From contig JACADV010000086.1 in the NCBI GenBank assembly GCA_013388425.1, forward strand, positions 18,206 to 82,205: DNA of 64,000 nucleotides. Reading direction: 5' to 3'. Within the stretch, counting starts at the first letter, position 1, and the number at the start of each line of letters is the position of its first letter. The notes below the pieces were generated by a model, which did not search any database, was not told where the DNA came from, and saw only the letters and a list, made by a program, of their open reading frames with translations. This DNA is from Thermoanaerobaculaceae bacterium (lineage in GTDB: Bacteria > Acidobacteriota > Thermoanaerobaculia > Thermoanaerobaculales > Thermoanaerobaculaceae). This document shows, one piece after another, positions 17,263 to 25,701 of this stretch. A program made the position numbers and the translations under genes.

Positions 17263-18606
17263 TCAGGTGAGGTGGTGGAGCGTTTCGGCGAGCCGGCGCA
17301 GCGCCTCGTCGGCGTCGGCGCGCGTGAGGTCCAGGAACGGGCGCAGGCGGATGCCCCGCGGGCCGCAGGGGAGCACCAGCAGCCCCCGTTCCCTGAGCGC
17401 CACCAGGAGGGTGTGGCGCGCCTCGTGGTTGGGGCAGTCGAAGGCCAGCATCAAACCCCGGCCGCGCACCTGCGAGATGGTGCTCGGGAACTGCCGCGCC
17501 AGCTCCTCGAGCCCCCCCAGGAGGTACGCCCCCTGGGAGCGGGCGTTGGCCACCAGGTTCTCGGCAGCAATGACTTCCAGCACGCGGGTGGCCCGCACCA
17601 TGTCGGTGAGGTTGCCGCCCCAGGTGGAGTTGATCCGCGAGGGGACGACGAAAACGTTGTCCGGCACCTGGTCGATGCGGCGGTTGGCGGCAAAGCCACA
17701 GGTCTGCACCTTCTTGCCGAAACAGAAGAGGTCCGGCTCCACCCCGAGCCCTTGCCACGCCCACATGCTGCCGGTGAGGCCCAGGCCGGTCTGCACCTCG
17801 TCGAAGATGAGCAAGAAATCGTGCTCGTCGGCGACCCGGCGCAGGGCGGCCAGGAACTCCGGGCGGAAGTGGTTATCGCCGCCCTCGGCCTGGATTGGCT
17901 CGACGATCAGGCAGGCGATGTCGTCCCCGTGGCGCTCCACCGCCTGGGCAATCTCGGCCAGGGCCTGCCCTTCGGCCGCTTCCACCTCGGAAAGGTGCTC
18001 GGCCAGGGGGAAGACGATCTTCGGGTTGGAGATGCGGGGCCAGTCGAAGGTGGGGAAGAGCTCGGTCTTGCGCGGGTCGAAGGTGTTGGTGAGGGAGAGG
18101 GTGTAGCCCGACCGTCCGTGGAACGCCTGCCGGAAGTGCAGCACCTTGGTGCCCAAGGCGGGGTTCTGGCCCTGGGCGCGGTTACGGCGGACCTTCCAGT
18201 CGAAGGCGGCCTTGAGGGCGTTCTCCACCGCCAGGGCGCCGCCCTCCACGAAGAACAGGTGGCCGGCGTGGCTCTCGGGAACGGCAAGCTGGGCGAAGGT
18301 GGCCACAAACTCCGCGTAGAAGCTGGTGTAGACATCGGAGTTGGCCGGCTTGTGCAGGGCCGCCAGCAGGAGCCGCTCGCGGAACTCGGGGTCGCCCAGA
18401 GCCGGGTGATTCCAGCCCAGCGCCTGCGAGGCAAAGTTGGAGAACAGGTCGAGGTACTCTCGGCCATCCCGCTCGTCCACCAGCCACGAGCCGTGGGAAC
18501 GGGCCAGGTCCGGGACGATGTGGAAGCCATCCACGAGGATATGCCGTGCGAGCGTGTCGTGCACGGCGCAGGCGGGCACACGAGGTGCCGTGCGGACGGT
18601 CACCAT
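17263..18606 (-). CDS. lat: L-lysine 6-aminotransferase
   Basis: This 447-residue class-III PLP aminotransferase resembles lysine-epsilon aminotransferase (Lat), which transfers the epsilon amino group of lysine to 2-oxoglutarate, giving allysine/piperideine-6-carboxylate. Family-specific segments include HILVDGFHIVPDLARSHGS, LFFVEGGALAVENALK and FCFGKKVQTCGF, which carries the PLP-binding Lys. The Asp contacting PLP is in LLIFDEVQTGLG. ATG 18606 has AAAGGATG upstream. It lies only 26 bases after infC and may be read from the infC promoter. No downstream lysine-catabolic genes are in view. Confidence 0.88.
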   Translation of the reverse strand: MVTVRTAPRVPACAVHDTLARHILVDGFHIVPDLARSHGSWLVDERDGREYLDLFSNFASQALGWNHPALGDPEFRERLLLAALHKPANSDVYTSFYAEFVATFAQLAVPESHAGHLFFVEGGALAVENALKAAFDWKVRRNRAQGQNPALGTKVLHFRQAFHGRSGYTLSLTNTFDPRKTELFPTFDWPRISNPKIVFPLAEHLSEVEAAEGQALAEIAQAVERHGDDIACLIVEPIQAEGGDNHFRPEFLAALRRVADEHDFLLIFDEVQTGLGLTGSMWAWQGLGVEPDLFCFGKKVQTCGFAANRRIDQVPDNVFVVPSRINSTWGGNLTDMVRATRVLEVIAAENLVANARSQGAYLLGGLEELARQFPSTISQVRGRGLMLAFDCPNHEARHTLLVALRERGLLVLPCGPRGIRLRPFLDLTRADADEALRRLAETLHHLT

Positions 18607-18632
18607 GGGACATCCTTTCAGCGGTAGGGGTT

Positions 18633-19163
18633 CTAGCTGCTCTTGCGCTGCGGTGCGAGCACCATCGTCAAGTCGCGCCCCTCGAGGGCGCCGGGCTCGC
18701 GTTCGACGCGGATCAAATCAGCAAGCTCCCGCTTCACCCGCTCCAACACTTCGTAGCCGTTCTCGGGCCGGCGCATTTCCCGGCGCCGGAACATGATCGT
18801 CACCTTCACGTGCTTGCCCTGTTCGAGGAAGCGTCGCGCCATGTTGAGCTTGGTGTTGAAGTCGTGATCCGCCACGCCCGGCCGGAACTTGACCTCCTTC
18901 ACGTCGATCTGGTGTTCCTTCTTGCGCGCTTCCCGGGCCTTCTTCTCCTGCTCGTACCGGTACTTGCCCCAATCCATCACCTTGCACACAATGGGGCGGG
19001 CCGTGGGCGCCACCTCCACGAGGTCGAGACCCCGTGTGCGGGCAAGTGCCAGAGCTTCTTCGATGGGAACGATGCCGACCTGGGTGCCGTCGACATCCAC
19101 GAGACGCACCGGGGAAAGACGGATCATCTCGTTGATGCGTACACGATCGCGTTCCTCTCCTAT
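18633..19163 (-). CDS. infC: Translation initiation factor IF-3, probable ATA start
   Basis: IF-3 binds the 30S subunit and enforces start-codon fidelity. The 176-residue product matches both domains: N-terminal RINEMIRLSPVRLVD with GIVPIEEAL, and C-terminal RPGVADHDFNTKL, FLEQGKHVKVTIMFRRREM. Homology begins at GEERDRVRINE, where no ATG, GTG or TTG exists. An ATA at 19161-19163 preceded by AGGAGGGAG fits, and rare starts are a known autoregulatory feature of infC. Translating from the internal ATG would cut off the conserved N-terminus. The usual rpmI-rplT genes do not follow; lat does. Confidence 0.93.
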   Translation of the reverse strand: MGEERDRVRINEMIRLSPVRLVDVDGTQVGIVPIEEALALARTRGLDLVEVAPTARPIVCKVMDWGKYRYEQEKKAREARKKEHQIDVKEVKFRPGVADHDFNTKLNMARRFLEQGKHVKVTIMFRRREMRRPENGYEVLERVKRELADLIRVEREPGALEGRDLTMVLAPQRKSS

Positions 19164-19228
19164 GGCTCCCTCCTCCGTGGCGGAACCTTCAGTCCCGCCT
19201 CCCCCGCTTCGCAGCGGTGGACGGGGGA

Positions 19229-19253
19229 AGTATAGCAAAGAGGTCGCTGTCAA
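19229..19253 (-). promoter_or_regulatory. infC promoter with extended -10
   Basis: On the minus strand TGCTATACT (extended -10, TATACT at 19229-19234) lies 13 bases after a perfect TTGACA (19248-19253). The spacing is too short for a standard -35, so the extended -10 may be the main determinant. Start of transcription would be about 60 bases before the infC ATA. Confidence 0.5.
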
Positions 19254-19310
19254 GGGGCTGCTGGCTTCCTCCCGGCCTGGAACCGAGGCGTCGTCCGCCG
19301 GAAGAACTAC

Positions 19311-19339
19311 TTGACGAATCGCCGAATTGACAATATAGT
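19311..19339 (+). promoter_or_regulatory. Sigma70-type promoter of the cytochrome cluster
   Basis: TTGACG (19311-19316), a 17-base spacer, then TATAGT (19334-19339), inside an unusually AT-rich patch. The leader of about 65 bases ends in AAGGAGG before the cytochrome ATG at 19414. This is one of the best promoters in the window and diverges from that of infC. Confidence 0.75.
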
Positions 19340-19413
19340 TATTTTCTGAAGCGTTGGCCACGGCAGTGCCGACGCGGGGGCGAACGGGTGCAACCAACCA
19401 CAAGGAGGCGTCG

Positions 19414-19758
19414 ATGAAATCACTTCTCTGGATCGGAGTTGTGGGCTGCCTGGTGCTGGTGGGCGTGGCGATGGCCGCCGACAAGCCCGCCGACGGCCGG
19501 GAGCTCTACAAGGAGTACTGCAAGTCGTGCCACGGGCCGAACTCGCCCCACGGCGAGGTGACGCCCATGAGCCTGATCGTGGAGCAGTGGGAGCGTTTCT
19601 TTGCCGAGAAGCTGGAGCCCTCCCATCGCTCGGTCCTGGACCCAAAGCACGACAACCGGCCGGTGCTGGAGGTGATCACACCGGAGATGCTGAAGAAGAT
19701 CAAGGAGTTTGCCATCGAGCACGCGGCCGACTCCGAACACCCCATGACCTGCGGCTAG
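19414..19758 (+). CDS. Small secreted monoheme c-type cytochrome
   Basis: This 114-residue protein has a signal peptide (about 1-21, ending VAMAADK) and one heme site, CKSCH at residues 36-40. ELYKEYCKSCHG is typical of small class I-like cytochromes, but a clear distal Met is hard to assign; an internal candidate is in TPEMLKKIK. It is first in a cluster with a DUF3373 outer-membrane protein and an octaheme cytochrome, so it is likely a periplasmic electron carrier for that system. ATG 19414 has AAGGAGG upstream. Confidence 0.85.
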   Translation: MKSLLWIGVVGCLVLVGVAMAADKPADGRELYKEYCKSCHGPNSPHGEVTPMSLIVEQWERFFAEKLEPSHRSVLDPKHDNRPVLEVITPEMLKKIKEFAIEHAADSEHPMTCG

Positions 19759-19788
19759 CGGGCACACTCGATTGGAGAGGAGGAGACC

Positions 19789-21426
19789 ATGAAGAAACGT
19801 ATCCTGGCGGTGTTGGCGGCAGCCGTGTTGCCGGTGGCTGCCCTGGCCCAGAGCGGCGAGGACGAGGCCGCCGTCCTGAAGAAGGAGATCAAGGAGCTGG
19901 AGAAGCGGCTCGAGAAGGTGGAGCGGTCGGCGGCTCAGGACCGCGTGCGCTTTGGTGGCGACTACCGTTTCGAGGCGCACTCCATCGCCGCCGATGTGCC
20001 GGCCCACTTTGACGGCATGAAGCTCCAGAACTTGCTGGTGAACACCATGTTCTACTACGGTGCCACGGGCAACTTCCCGGCCAACCTGGGGGCTGTCAAC
20101 GAGCTGATCCGCTCCCACTACGCCGATTACCTCTACTTCACCAACTCGCTCACCTTCGACCAGCTCAAGGCGGCCATGGCCATGTTCCCGCCGCAGGCGC
20201 AGCAGCAGCTCTTCGGGATGCTGCTACCCGCCACGGCCGTGGCCGGCTACGACGCGGACAACTCCCTCATGTACACCAACCGCCTGCGCCTGTCCATGGA
20301 AGCGGACGTGGCGCAGAACGTGAAGTTCACCGGGCGGCTGGCCATGTACAAGACGTGGGGGGATTCCACCGGTGTGCAGGTGTTCAACGGCCAGGCCAAC
20401 TCCTTTAGCATCGACGGAAACACGGTGGGCGTGCCCAACTCCGACATCCTGCGCGTGGAACGGGCCTACTTCGACTGGACCAACCTCTTTGGCACCGGCC
20501 TCTACCTGTCCATCGGCCGGCGCCCCTCCGCCGGTGGACCGCCCATGCACCTGCGCCAGGGGGAGCTGCGGGGCGGGAGCCCCATGGGGGCCATCATCGA
20601 CTTCCAGTTCGATGGCATCACCATCGGCTACCACTTGAACGAAAACTCCACGCTGCGCCTGTGCTACGGCCGCGGCTACGAGAGCGGCTTCGGCAACGGG
20701 GACGTGCTGCAACAGCCGGCCGATCGCCTCAAGGATGCGGACTTTGCCGGCATCAACTGGGACATCTACGCCACCGATGACATGCTCCTCCAGGCTACGG
20801 TGGCGCGCGCCTTCAACCTCACCGACGGGTTCAACGGCCTCATCGTGCTGCCCAACAACCCCGTCACCGGCCAGGCCATCGGTGCCCCCCTGGTGATGCG
20901 CTTCACCCCCTCGGCGAACCTGGGCGACATGGACATTGCCGGCCTCCTGCTCCAGCGCCACGACGGGCCGGTGGACTGGTTCGTCAACCTGGACTACGTG
21001 AAGAGCCACCCGGACAACGTCACGACCCCCTTCGGCGGTCTCTTCTCCGACCCCTTCGACACGCCCACCTCGCATTCCGGCTCCATGTGGTACGTGGGTG
21101 GGCGCTACACCTTCCCCGGCGAGACCACCCTGGTGGGGCTCGAGCTCAACCACGGCTCCCGCTACTGGTTCAACTTCACCCCCGCCCAGGACGACATCGT
21201 GGCGCCGAAGACCTCGACGCGTGGCGACGTGGTGGAGGCGTACCTCATCCACAAGGTGGCCAAGCGCTTCCTCGTGAAGGTGGGCTACATCGACTACAGC
21301 TACGACTACTCCGGCTCGGGGTGGCACCTGGGTACGCCCAAGAAACTGGACGAGAACCCCATTCTTGGCTTCCCCACCTACGAGAGCGCCAGCATGTTCA
21401 CGCTCTCCATGTCCGCGAGGTTCTAG
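19789..21426 (+). CDS. DUF3373 outer-membrane beta-barrel protein
   Basis: This 545-residue protein has a signal peptide (about 1-20), a short charged coiled coil (about 23-45), and then many alternating aromatic/polar beta strands ending in MFTLSMSARF, with a C-terminal aromatic residue as in outer-membrane barrels. It matches the DUF3373 pattern (RVRFGGDYRFEAH, TNRLRLSMEADV, RRPSAGGPPMHLR). Such proteins are often found beside multiheme cytochromes in metal- or sulfur-reducing bacteria. Here it sits between two cytochromes, so a porin role in an electron-transfer conduit is plausible but unproven. GGAGAGGAGGA precedes the ATG. Confidence 0.85.
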   Translation: MKKRILAVLAAAVLPVAALAQSGEDEAAVLKKEIKELEKRLEKVERSAAQDRVRFGGDYRFEAHSIAADVPAHFDGMKLQNLLVNTMFYYGATGNFPANLGAVNELIRSHYADYLYFTNSLTFDQLKAAMAMFPPQAQQQLFGMLLPATAVAGYDADNSLMYTNRLRLSMEADVAQNVKFTGRLAMYKTWGDSTGVQVFNGQANSFSIDGNTVGVPNSDILRVERAYFDWTNLFGTGLYLSIGRRPSAGGPPMHLRQGELRGGSPMGAIIDFQFDGITIGYHLNENSTLRLCYGRGYESGFGNGDVLQQPADRLKDADFAGINWDIYATDDMLLQATVARAFNLTDGFNGLIVLPNNPVTGQAIGAPLVMRFTPSANLGDMDIAGLLLQRHDGPVDWFVNLDYVKSHPDNVTTPFGGLFSDPFDTPTSHSGSMWYVGGRYTFPGETTLVGLELNHGSRYWFNFTPAQDDIVAPKTSTRGDVVEAYLIHKVAKRFLVKVGYIDYSYDYSGSGWHLGTPKKLDENPILGFPTYESASMFTLSMSARF

Positions 21427-21498
21427 ACCGGTGCGGGGTGGGTGCACCAGCGCGCGCCCACCCCACCCACCGTGTCGTTTCCCGGGAGGTTTGCTGCC

Positions 21499-22920
21499 AT
21501 GGTGCCGAGACTCCACCTTTTTGCCGTTGCCGTTGCCCTCCTGCTGCCGAGCCTCCCCGGCCAGGCACGGGAGTACACCCACCAGAAGTACTTCGAGCAC
21601 TACGAGGGCACCGCCACCTGCCTGCAGTGCCACGCTGAGGAGGCGCGCAGCTTCTTCCACTCGCAGCACTACCAGTGGCGCTCGGCCACCGCCAAGATCG
21701 TCAACGGCGGCGGGAAAGAGTTTGGCAAGATCAATGTTATCAACGATTTTTGCACTGCCGTGGGTCCCTCCTGGATTGGTCTCACCAACAATTCGCGGGG
21801 CGAGGCAATCTCCAAGGGGTGCTCCAAGTGCCACGCGGGGTTGGGGCGACTCCCGGAGCCTGGTGAATCCCCGGAGCAGCTGGCCAACATCGACTGCCTG
21901 ATGTGCCACGCGGCGGGGTACAACCGCGACCTCTACCAGCGCACCGATGGGGGGTGGGAGTGGCGGCCAGTGCTGTGGAAGAACCCCGAAGGTCTGGACT
22001 CGGTGGCCAAGCGGATCGGCCGCCCCACCACCACCTCCTGCCTGCGCTGCCACGCTGGCTCTGGGGGCGGCCCCAACTTCAAGCGGGGCGACCTGGAGTA
22101 CGCGGTGACGGAGCGGGACCGCACCTTCGACGTGCATCTGGCCAAGGACGGGGCCGGCCTGGACTGCCTCGACTGCCACGGCGGCAGCGACCACAAGGTG
22201 CGCGGGCGCGGGGCCGACCTCTTTGGGGACGAGATGCCCGATCGGCCCCTTGGCTGTGACGACGCCGCTTGCCACGGTTCGGCCCCCCACACCGTGGAGG
22301 CGCTCAATCTGCACACCGCGCGGGTGGCCTGCCAGAGCTGCCACATCCCCACCTTCGCCAAGGCTGACCCCACCGACATGGTGCGCGACTGGTCCACCCC
22401 CGCTTACCACCAGGAGCAGGACAAGTGGAGCGCCACCATCACCATGGCCAAGGACGTGGTACCGGTCTACGCCTGGTACAACGGCACCACCCGCGCGCAG
22501 CTCCCCGGTGTGGCGGTCACCCGCGGCCGGGACGGGCGCGTGGGGATGATGCTGCCGCAGGGGGACCGCAGCGACCCCAGGGCCAAGATCTACCCGTTCA
22601 AGCGGCACCTGGCCAAGATGCCGGTGCTGGTGGGGAAGAACTGGCTGCTGCCCATTGCCGTGGAGGAGTTCTTCGCCTCCGGCCAGCTGGACGCGGCAGT
22701 GAAGAAGGGGGCGGAGGAGTTCTACGGCGTGAAGGATGCCGCGTACGAGTGGGTGGAGACCGTGCGCTACATGGGGATCTCCCACGAGGTGGTGCCGGCA
22801 CGGGGGGCGCTGGGGTGCCTGGACTGCCACTCGCCCAAGGGGCGTCTCGACTGGCAGGCCCTGGGCTACCGCGGCGATCCGCTGGTGGCGGCGATGCGGG
22901 CCGCCCACGGCAAGCGGTGA
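21499..22920 (+). CDS. Octaheme c-type cytochrome, tetrathionate-reductase-like
   Basis: This 473-residue secreted protein has a signal peptide (about 1-23) and eight heme sites: CxxCH at residues 41, 108, 133, 181, 223, 278 and 440, plus one CX4CH at 253-259. Eight hemes and this size fit the octaheme tetrathionate reductase (Otr) family, which reduces tetrathionate and in vitro also nitrite or hydroxylamine. The conserved KINVINDFC segment (about 77-85), Lys-rich and lacking its own heme motif, may provide the active-site lysine ligand. ATG 21499 has GGGAGG upstream. It is probably co-transcribed with the monoheme cytochrome and DUF3373 protein. Confidence 0.85.
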   Translation: MVPRLHLFAVAVALLLPSLPGQAREYTHQKYFEHYEGTATCLQCHAEEARSFFHSQHYQWRSATAKIVNGGGKEFGKINVINDFCTAVGPSWIGLTNNSRGEAISKGCSKCHAGLGRLPEPGESPEQLANIDCLMCHAAGYNRDLYQRTDGGWEWRPVLWKNPEGLDSVAKRIGRPTTTSCLRCHAGSGGGPNFKRGDLEYAVTERDRTFDVHLAKDGAGLDCLDCHGGSDHKVRGRGADLFGDEMPDRPLGCDDAACHGSAPHTVEALNLHTARVACQSCHIPTFAKADPTDMVRDWSTPAYHQEQDKWSATITMAKDVVPVYAWYNGTTRAQLPGVAVTRGRDGRVGMMLPQGDRSDPRAKIYPFKRHLAKMPVLVGKNWLLPIAVEEFFASGQLDAAVKKGAEEFYGVKDAAYEWVETVRYMGISHEVVPARGALGCLDCHSPKGRLDWQALGYRGDPLVAAMRAAHGKR

Positions 22921-22955
22921 CGGCTCGGCGCTCCCCTGGGAACGGGAAATGACAG

Positions 22956-22979
22956 GCGGCCGCCCCACCGGGCGGCCGC
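22956..22979. terminator. Bidirectional hairpin between convergent genes
   Basis: GCGGCCGCCC / GGGCGGCCGC form a perfect 10-bp stem with a 4-base loop in the gap between the octaheme gene (plus) and the LpxB-N-like gene (minus). T-runs are weak on both sides. Confidence 0.6.
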
Positions 22980-22993
22980 TGCTGGTTCAAGGT

Positions 22994-23269
22994 TCAAGCG
23001 CGCGGGCGGCGCTGGCGGCGGATGAGCATGAGGTTGCGCAGGTACACCACCAGCCCGGCCGCCTGTCCCAGGGTGAAGACCGGATCGTGGCGAAGGATGG
23101 CGTACAGGAGCAGCGTCACCCCGCCGGCCAGGGACAGGTACCAAAAGGTCACCGGGATGACGCTCTCCCGCTTGGACTCGGAGACCACCCACTGCACCAG
23201 GAAGCGGGCGGAGAACAGCGCCTGGCCCAGGAATCCAAAGGCCATGAGCGAGGTGGAGGGCAGGTTCAT
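22994..23269 (-). CDS. Lipid-A-disaccharide synthase N-terminal-like membrane protein
   Basis: This 91-residue protein has three hydrophobic helices and matches the stand-alone LpxB N-terminal (LAB_N) family: GFLGQALFSARFLVQWVVSE, SVIPVTFWYLSLAGG and a Tyr-Leu-Arg-Asn-Leu motif near the end (GLVVYLRNLMLI). The family is usually found next to dolichyl-phosphate-mannose-type glycosyltransferases, as here. It may anchor or serve the glycosyltransferase that acts on a polyprenyl-phosphate carrier. Its ATG overlaps the glycosyltransferase stop (ATGA). Confidence 0.85.
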   Translation of the reverse strand: MNLPSTSLMAFGFLGQALFSARFLVQWVVSESKRESVIPVTFWYLSLAGGVTLLLYAILRHDPVFTLGQAAGLVVYLRNLMLIRRQRRPRA

Positions 23270-23979
23270 GGCTTGAGCCTCCAGTGCAGGTGGCGATCCT
23301 GCAGCCAGCGCACCCCCAGCGCATCACGCAGGCCCCGGAACGCCCGGTCCCACGTGCCGTACTTGGACTTTCCGCTCGCCCGGGGCCGGTGCCCCACCGG
23401 CACCTGCCGTACGGTGTACCCCTCCAGGCGCAGCAGCGTGGGGAGGAAACGGTGGGCCCCGTTCCACATGCGCACCGCGCGGATGGCCTCGGCTCGGAAC
23501 GCCTTCAAGGGGCAGCCGGTGTCCACGATATCTTCGCGGGTGAGTCGGTTACGCACGGCGTTGGCGAAGCGGGAGGAGAAGCGCTTCCACCCGGTATCGT
23601 GGCGGTCGGTGCGGATCCCCACCGCCGCGTCGCAGTCCGCCAGGGCCTCCAGGAGCCGGGGGATGTCGCCGGGGTCGGACTGCAGGTCCGCGTCCAGCAT
23701 GAGGATCACGGTCCCGGCTGCGTGGCGAAAGCCCGCGTCCAGCGCCGCCGACTGGCCACAGTTGCGCTCGAAGTGCAAGGCGCGCACCGCCGGGTGCCGG
23801 CGTGCTAGCTCGTCGCACAGTTCGCCGGAACCGTCGGTGGACCCGTCGTCCACCAGGAGGATCTCGTACGGCCCACCCAGCTGCAGGAGCACCGGTTCCA
23901 GCTCCCCGATCAACGGCTCCAAGTTGCCTCGCTCGTTGAACACGGGGACCACCACGGAAAACACGCAACCCTGCGACAT
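23266..23979 (-). CDS. Family 2 glycosyltransferase, dolichyl-phosphate-mannose-synthase-like
   Basis: This 237-residue GT-A enzyme begins FSVVVPVFNERGNLEPLI and has the nucleotide-binding LLVDDGSTDGS, the metal-binding DADLQSDP and the acceptor-side PVGHRPRASGKSKYG. It lacks the transmembrane tail of bactoprenol glucosyltransferases; the small LpxB-N-like protein in the same operon may supply membrane contact. It likely moves a sugar from a nucleotide donor to polyprenyl phosphate. ATG 23979 lies seven bases after a TAGAAT box with no Shine-Dalgarno, so the transcript is probably leaderless or nearly so. Confidence 0.88.
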   Translation of the reverse strand: MSQGCVFSVVVPVFNERGNLEPLIGELEPVLLQLGGPYEILLVDDGSTDGSGELCDELARRHPAVRALHFERNCGQSAALDAGFRHAAGTVILMLDADLQSDPGDIPRLLEALADCDAAVGIRTDRHDTGWKRFSSRFANAVRNRLTREDIVDTGCPLKAFRAEAIRAVRMWNGAHRFLPTLLRLEGYTVRQVPVGHRPRASGKSKYGTWDRAFRGLRDALGVRWLQDRHLHWRLKP

Positions 23980-23986
23980 GGCGAGG

Positions 23987-23992
23987 ATTCTA
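23987..23992 (-). promoter_or_regulatory. -10 box of near-leaderless glycosyltransferase promoter
   Basis: TAGAAT on the minus strand, seven bases before the ATG at 23979. Confidence 0.5.
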
Positions 23993-24024
23993 ACGCACCG
24001 GCTGGGCATCGGCTGCGCGGCGCT

Positions 24025-25701
24025 TCAAAACTCGGCCCGCTCCAGGTGCCGGATACCCAGGCGCAGCGGCACCACCGTGGTCACCACCGCCCCCACGGCC
24101 AGGCAGGCGAGCGCCCCGGCGAGGGGCCAGGCACGCCCGTGCGGGTGCCGCAGCCAGTGCAGGGCCGTGGTTTCTGCCCCTGCCGCCAAGATCACGTAAA
24201 CGAGGCTGGCAATGAAGGTGAGTGTTCCCCCCATGCCGGAGACCACTCGAGCCGGTTCTTCCGCGGTGAAGTCGGGATAGAGGCTGCCCAGCCCCACGGC
24301 GAGGCCCGACAGGGCAAAGCTGGAGACGAAGGCGGTGCCCACGGCAATGGCAAAGGGGGCTGGAGCGAGAGCGAGCCGGAAGGAGGAGAGCGCCACGAGC
24401 GCCACGGTGAGGGGGCAGCAGATCGCCGAGGCGAGCGCAAACTTCTGCAGGACCAGCAGCCGGCGCGGCAGGGGGGCCAGGCCCACGAGCCAGAAACGCC
24501 GCCCTTCCAGGCTCACCAGGGGGAAGATGAAGCGGGTGGTGAGGGTGGCCAGCACCAGGAGCGAGGCCACGGTATTTGCCAGGGTGATGAACGTCTGCCA
24601 GAAGGCCTGCTCGAACTTGGGCGAGGAGGTGCGCATGTTGGCCACGTAGAGGGCAAGGATGCCAAAGAAGATGGCGAACTGCGACCACTGCGCCGGGTCG
24701 CGCCGGAACACCGTGATGTCCTTCACCGACAGCGACCGCACGGGGGCGGGCAGCCGGCGCAGCAGCCACTCCAGCGCACGTGCCCCAGCGCGGCGTCGCC
24801 GCCCTCGCCGGGGGGCAGGGAAGCTGGCCATACTGGGGAGCAGCAGGGCGCTTGCCATCTCGGCGGCAAGCCACACGGCAAACACCCCGTTGGCGGTCAA
24901 GAGCAGCAGGTGGAAGGTTGCCCCCGCCCGCTCGCCCTGGGCCGCCTCCAGCACGGCCCCTGCAAACCACTGGCTGGGCAGGAGCGGGCTCTGCGCCCGC
25001 CCCGCCAGCTCCACCAGCGGGCCCACGTCCAGGCCAGCCTCCCGTTGCGCCGCCTTGAGCTGCGCTCGGAAGAGCAGGAAGGCGCCGAGGAGCACCGCCG
25101 CGCCCAGGAGGAGGATGGCGGGGCGCGGCAGGCGCGGCACGATCCGCGCCGCCAGCATGGCCAGCACGGCCCCCCCTGCAGCGGGGATGAGGACAAAGGG
25201 CAAGTAACCCAGCAGCGCGGTCAGGTAGAAGCCCAGGGGGGCGTGGCGCACCAGGCCGTAGGCCAGGAGCACCGGCGAGCCCAAGAACGCCGAGGCCCAG
25301 GAGGCAAAGAAAACGATCTCCACGAAGCGCGAGAGGAACACGGTGCGCCCGGAGAGGGGGTAGGCCGCGAGGGCTTGCGTCTCGCGGGAGCGGTAGAAGG
25401 TGGCGAAGGCGAGGAGCGCGTTGGAGAAGAGCAGCATGAAGAGGAGCACGAGGGCAAAGACCGACAGGAGCCGGGGGACGAGCACCTCGGAGAGCGACAG
25501 GTTGCGGGTGCCCAGGAGCTCGTTGCCGAAGCGGTCGAGGAAGCGGAAGGTGGCAAAGGAGACAGCAAAGGCGGCCAACCACAGCAGCGCCACCGACACC
25601 GACACAAACGCCACCTTGAGTTTGGACTCCCGGCGCACGCCAGCAACGGCGTGGCGCAGGGTGTGGAGCTTGGCCATGAGGAGGGCACCGAGCTGGCTCA
25701 C
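24025..25701 (-). CDS. ABC-type exporter permease
   Basis: This 558-residue integral membrane protein has roughly a dozen predicted transmembrane helices and soluble segments around residues 200-320 (including a RRGRRRRAG stretch). It has no sequence motif beyond the ABC-2-like layout. The GTG start at 25701 overlaps the ATPase stop (GTGA) and has GGAGG upstream; an internal ATG at 25677 lacks a ribosome binding site. It forms the membrane half of a transporter with the preceding ATPase. The substrate is unknown; the transglutaminase-fold protein in the same operon may act on it. Confidence 0.8.
   Translation of the reverse strand: MSQLGALLMAKLHTLRHAVAGVRRESKLKVAFVSVSVALLWLAAFAVSFATFRFLDRFGNELLGTRNLSLSEVLVPRLLSVFALVLLFMLLFSNALLAFATFYRSRETQALAAYPLSGRTVFLSRFVEIVFFASWASAFLGSPVLLAYGLVRHAPLGFYLTALLGYLPFVLIPAAGGAVLAMLAARIVPRLPRPAILLLGAAVLLGAFLLFRAQLKAAQREAGLDVGPLVELAGRAQSPLLPSQWFAGAVLEAAQGERAGATFHLLLLTANGVFAVWLAAEMASALLLPSMASFPAPRRGRRRRAGARALEWLLRRLPAPVRSLSVKDITVFRRDPAQWSQFAIFFGILALYVANMRTSSPKFEQAFWQTFITLANTVASLLVLATLTTRFIFPLVSLEGRRFWLVGLAPLPRRLLVLQKFALASAICCPLTVALVALSSFRLALAPAPFAIAVGTAFVSSFALSGLAVGLGSLYPDFTAEEPARVVSGMGGTLTFIASLVYVILAAGAETTALHWLRHPHGRAWPLAGALACLAVGAVVTTVVPLRLGIRHLERAEF

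Noticed and set aside
20224..22968. A 914-codon open frame on the minus strand
   Set aside because: It is antisense to the DUF3373 and octaheme genes, which show clear signal peptides and heme motifs.
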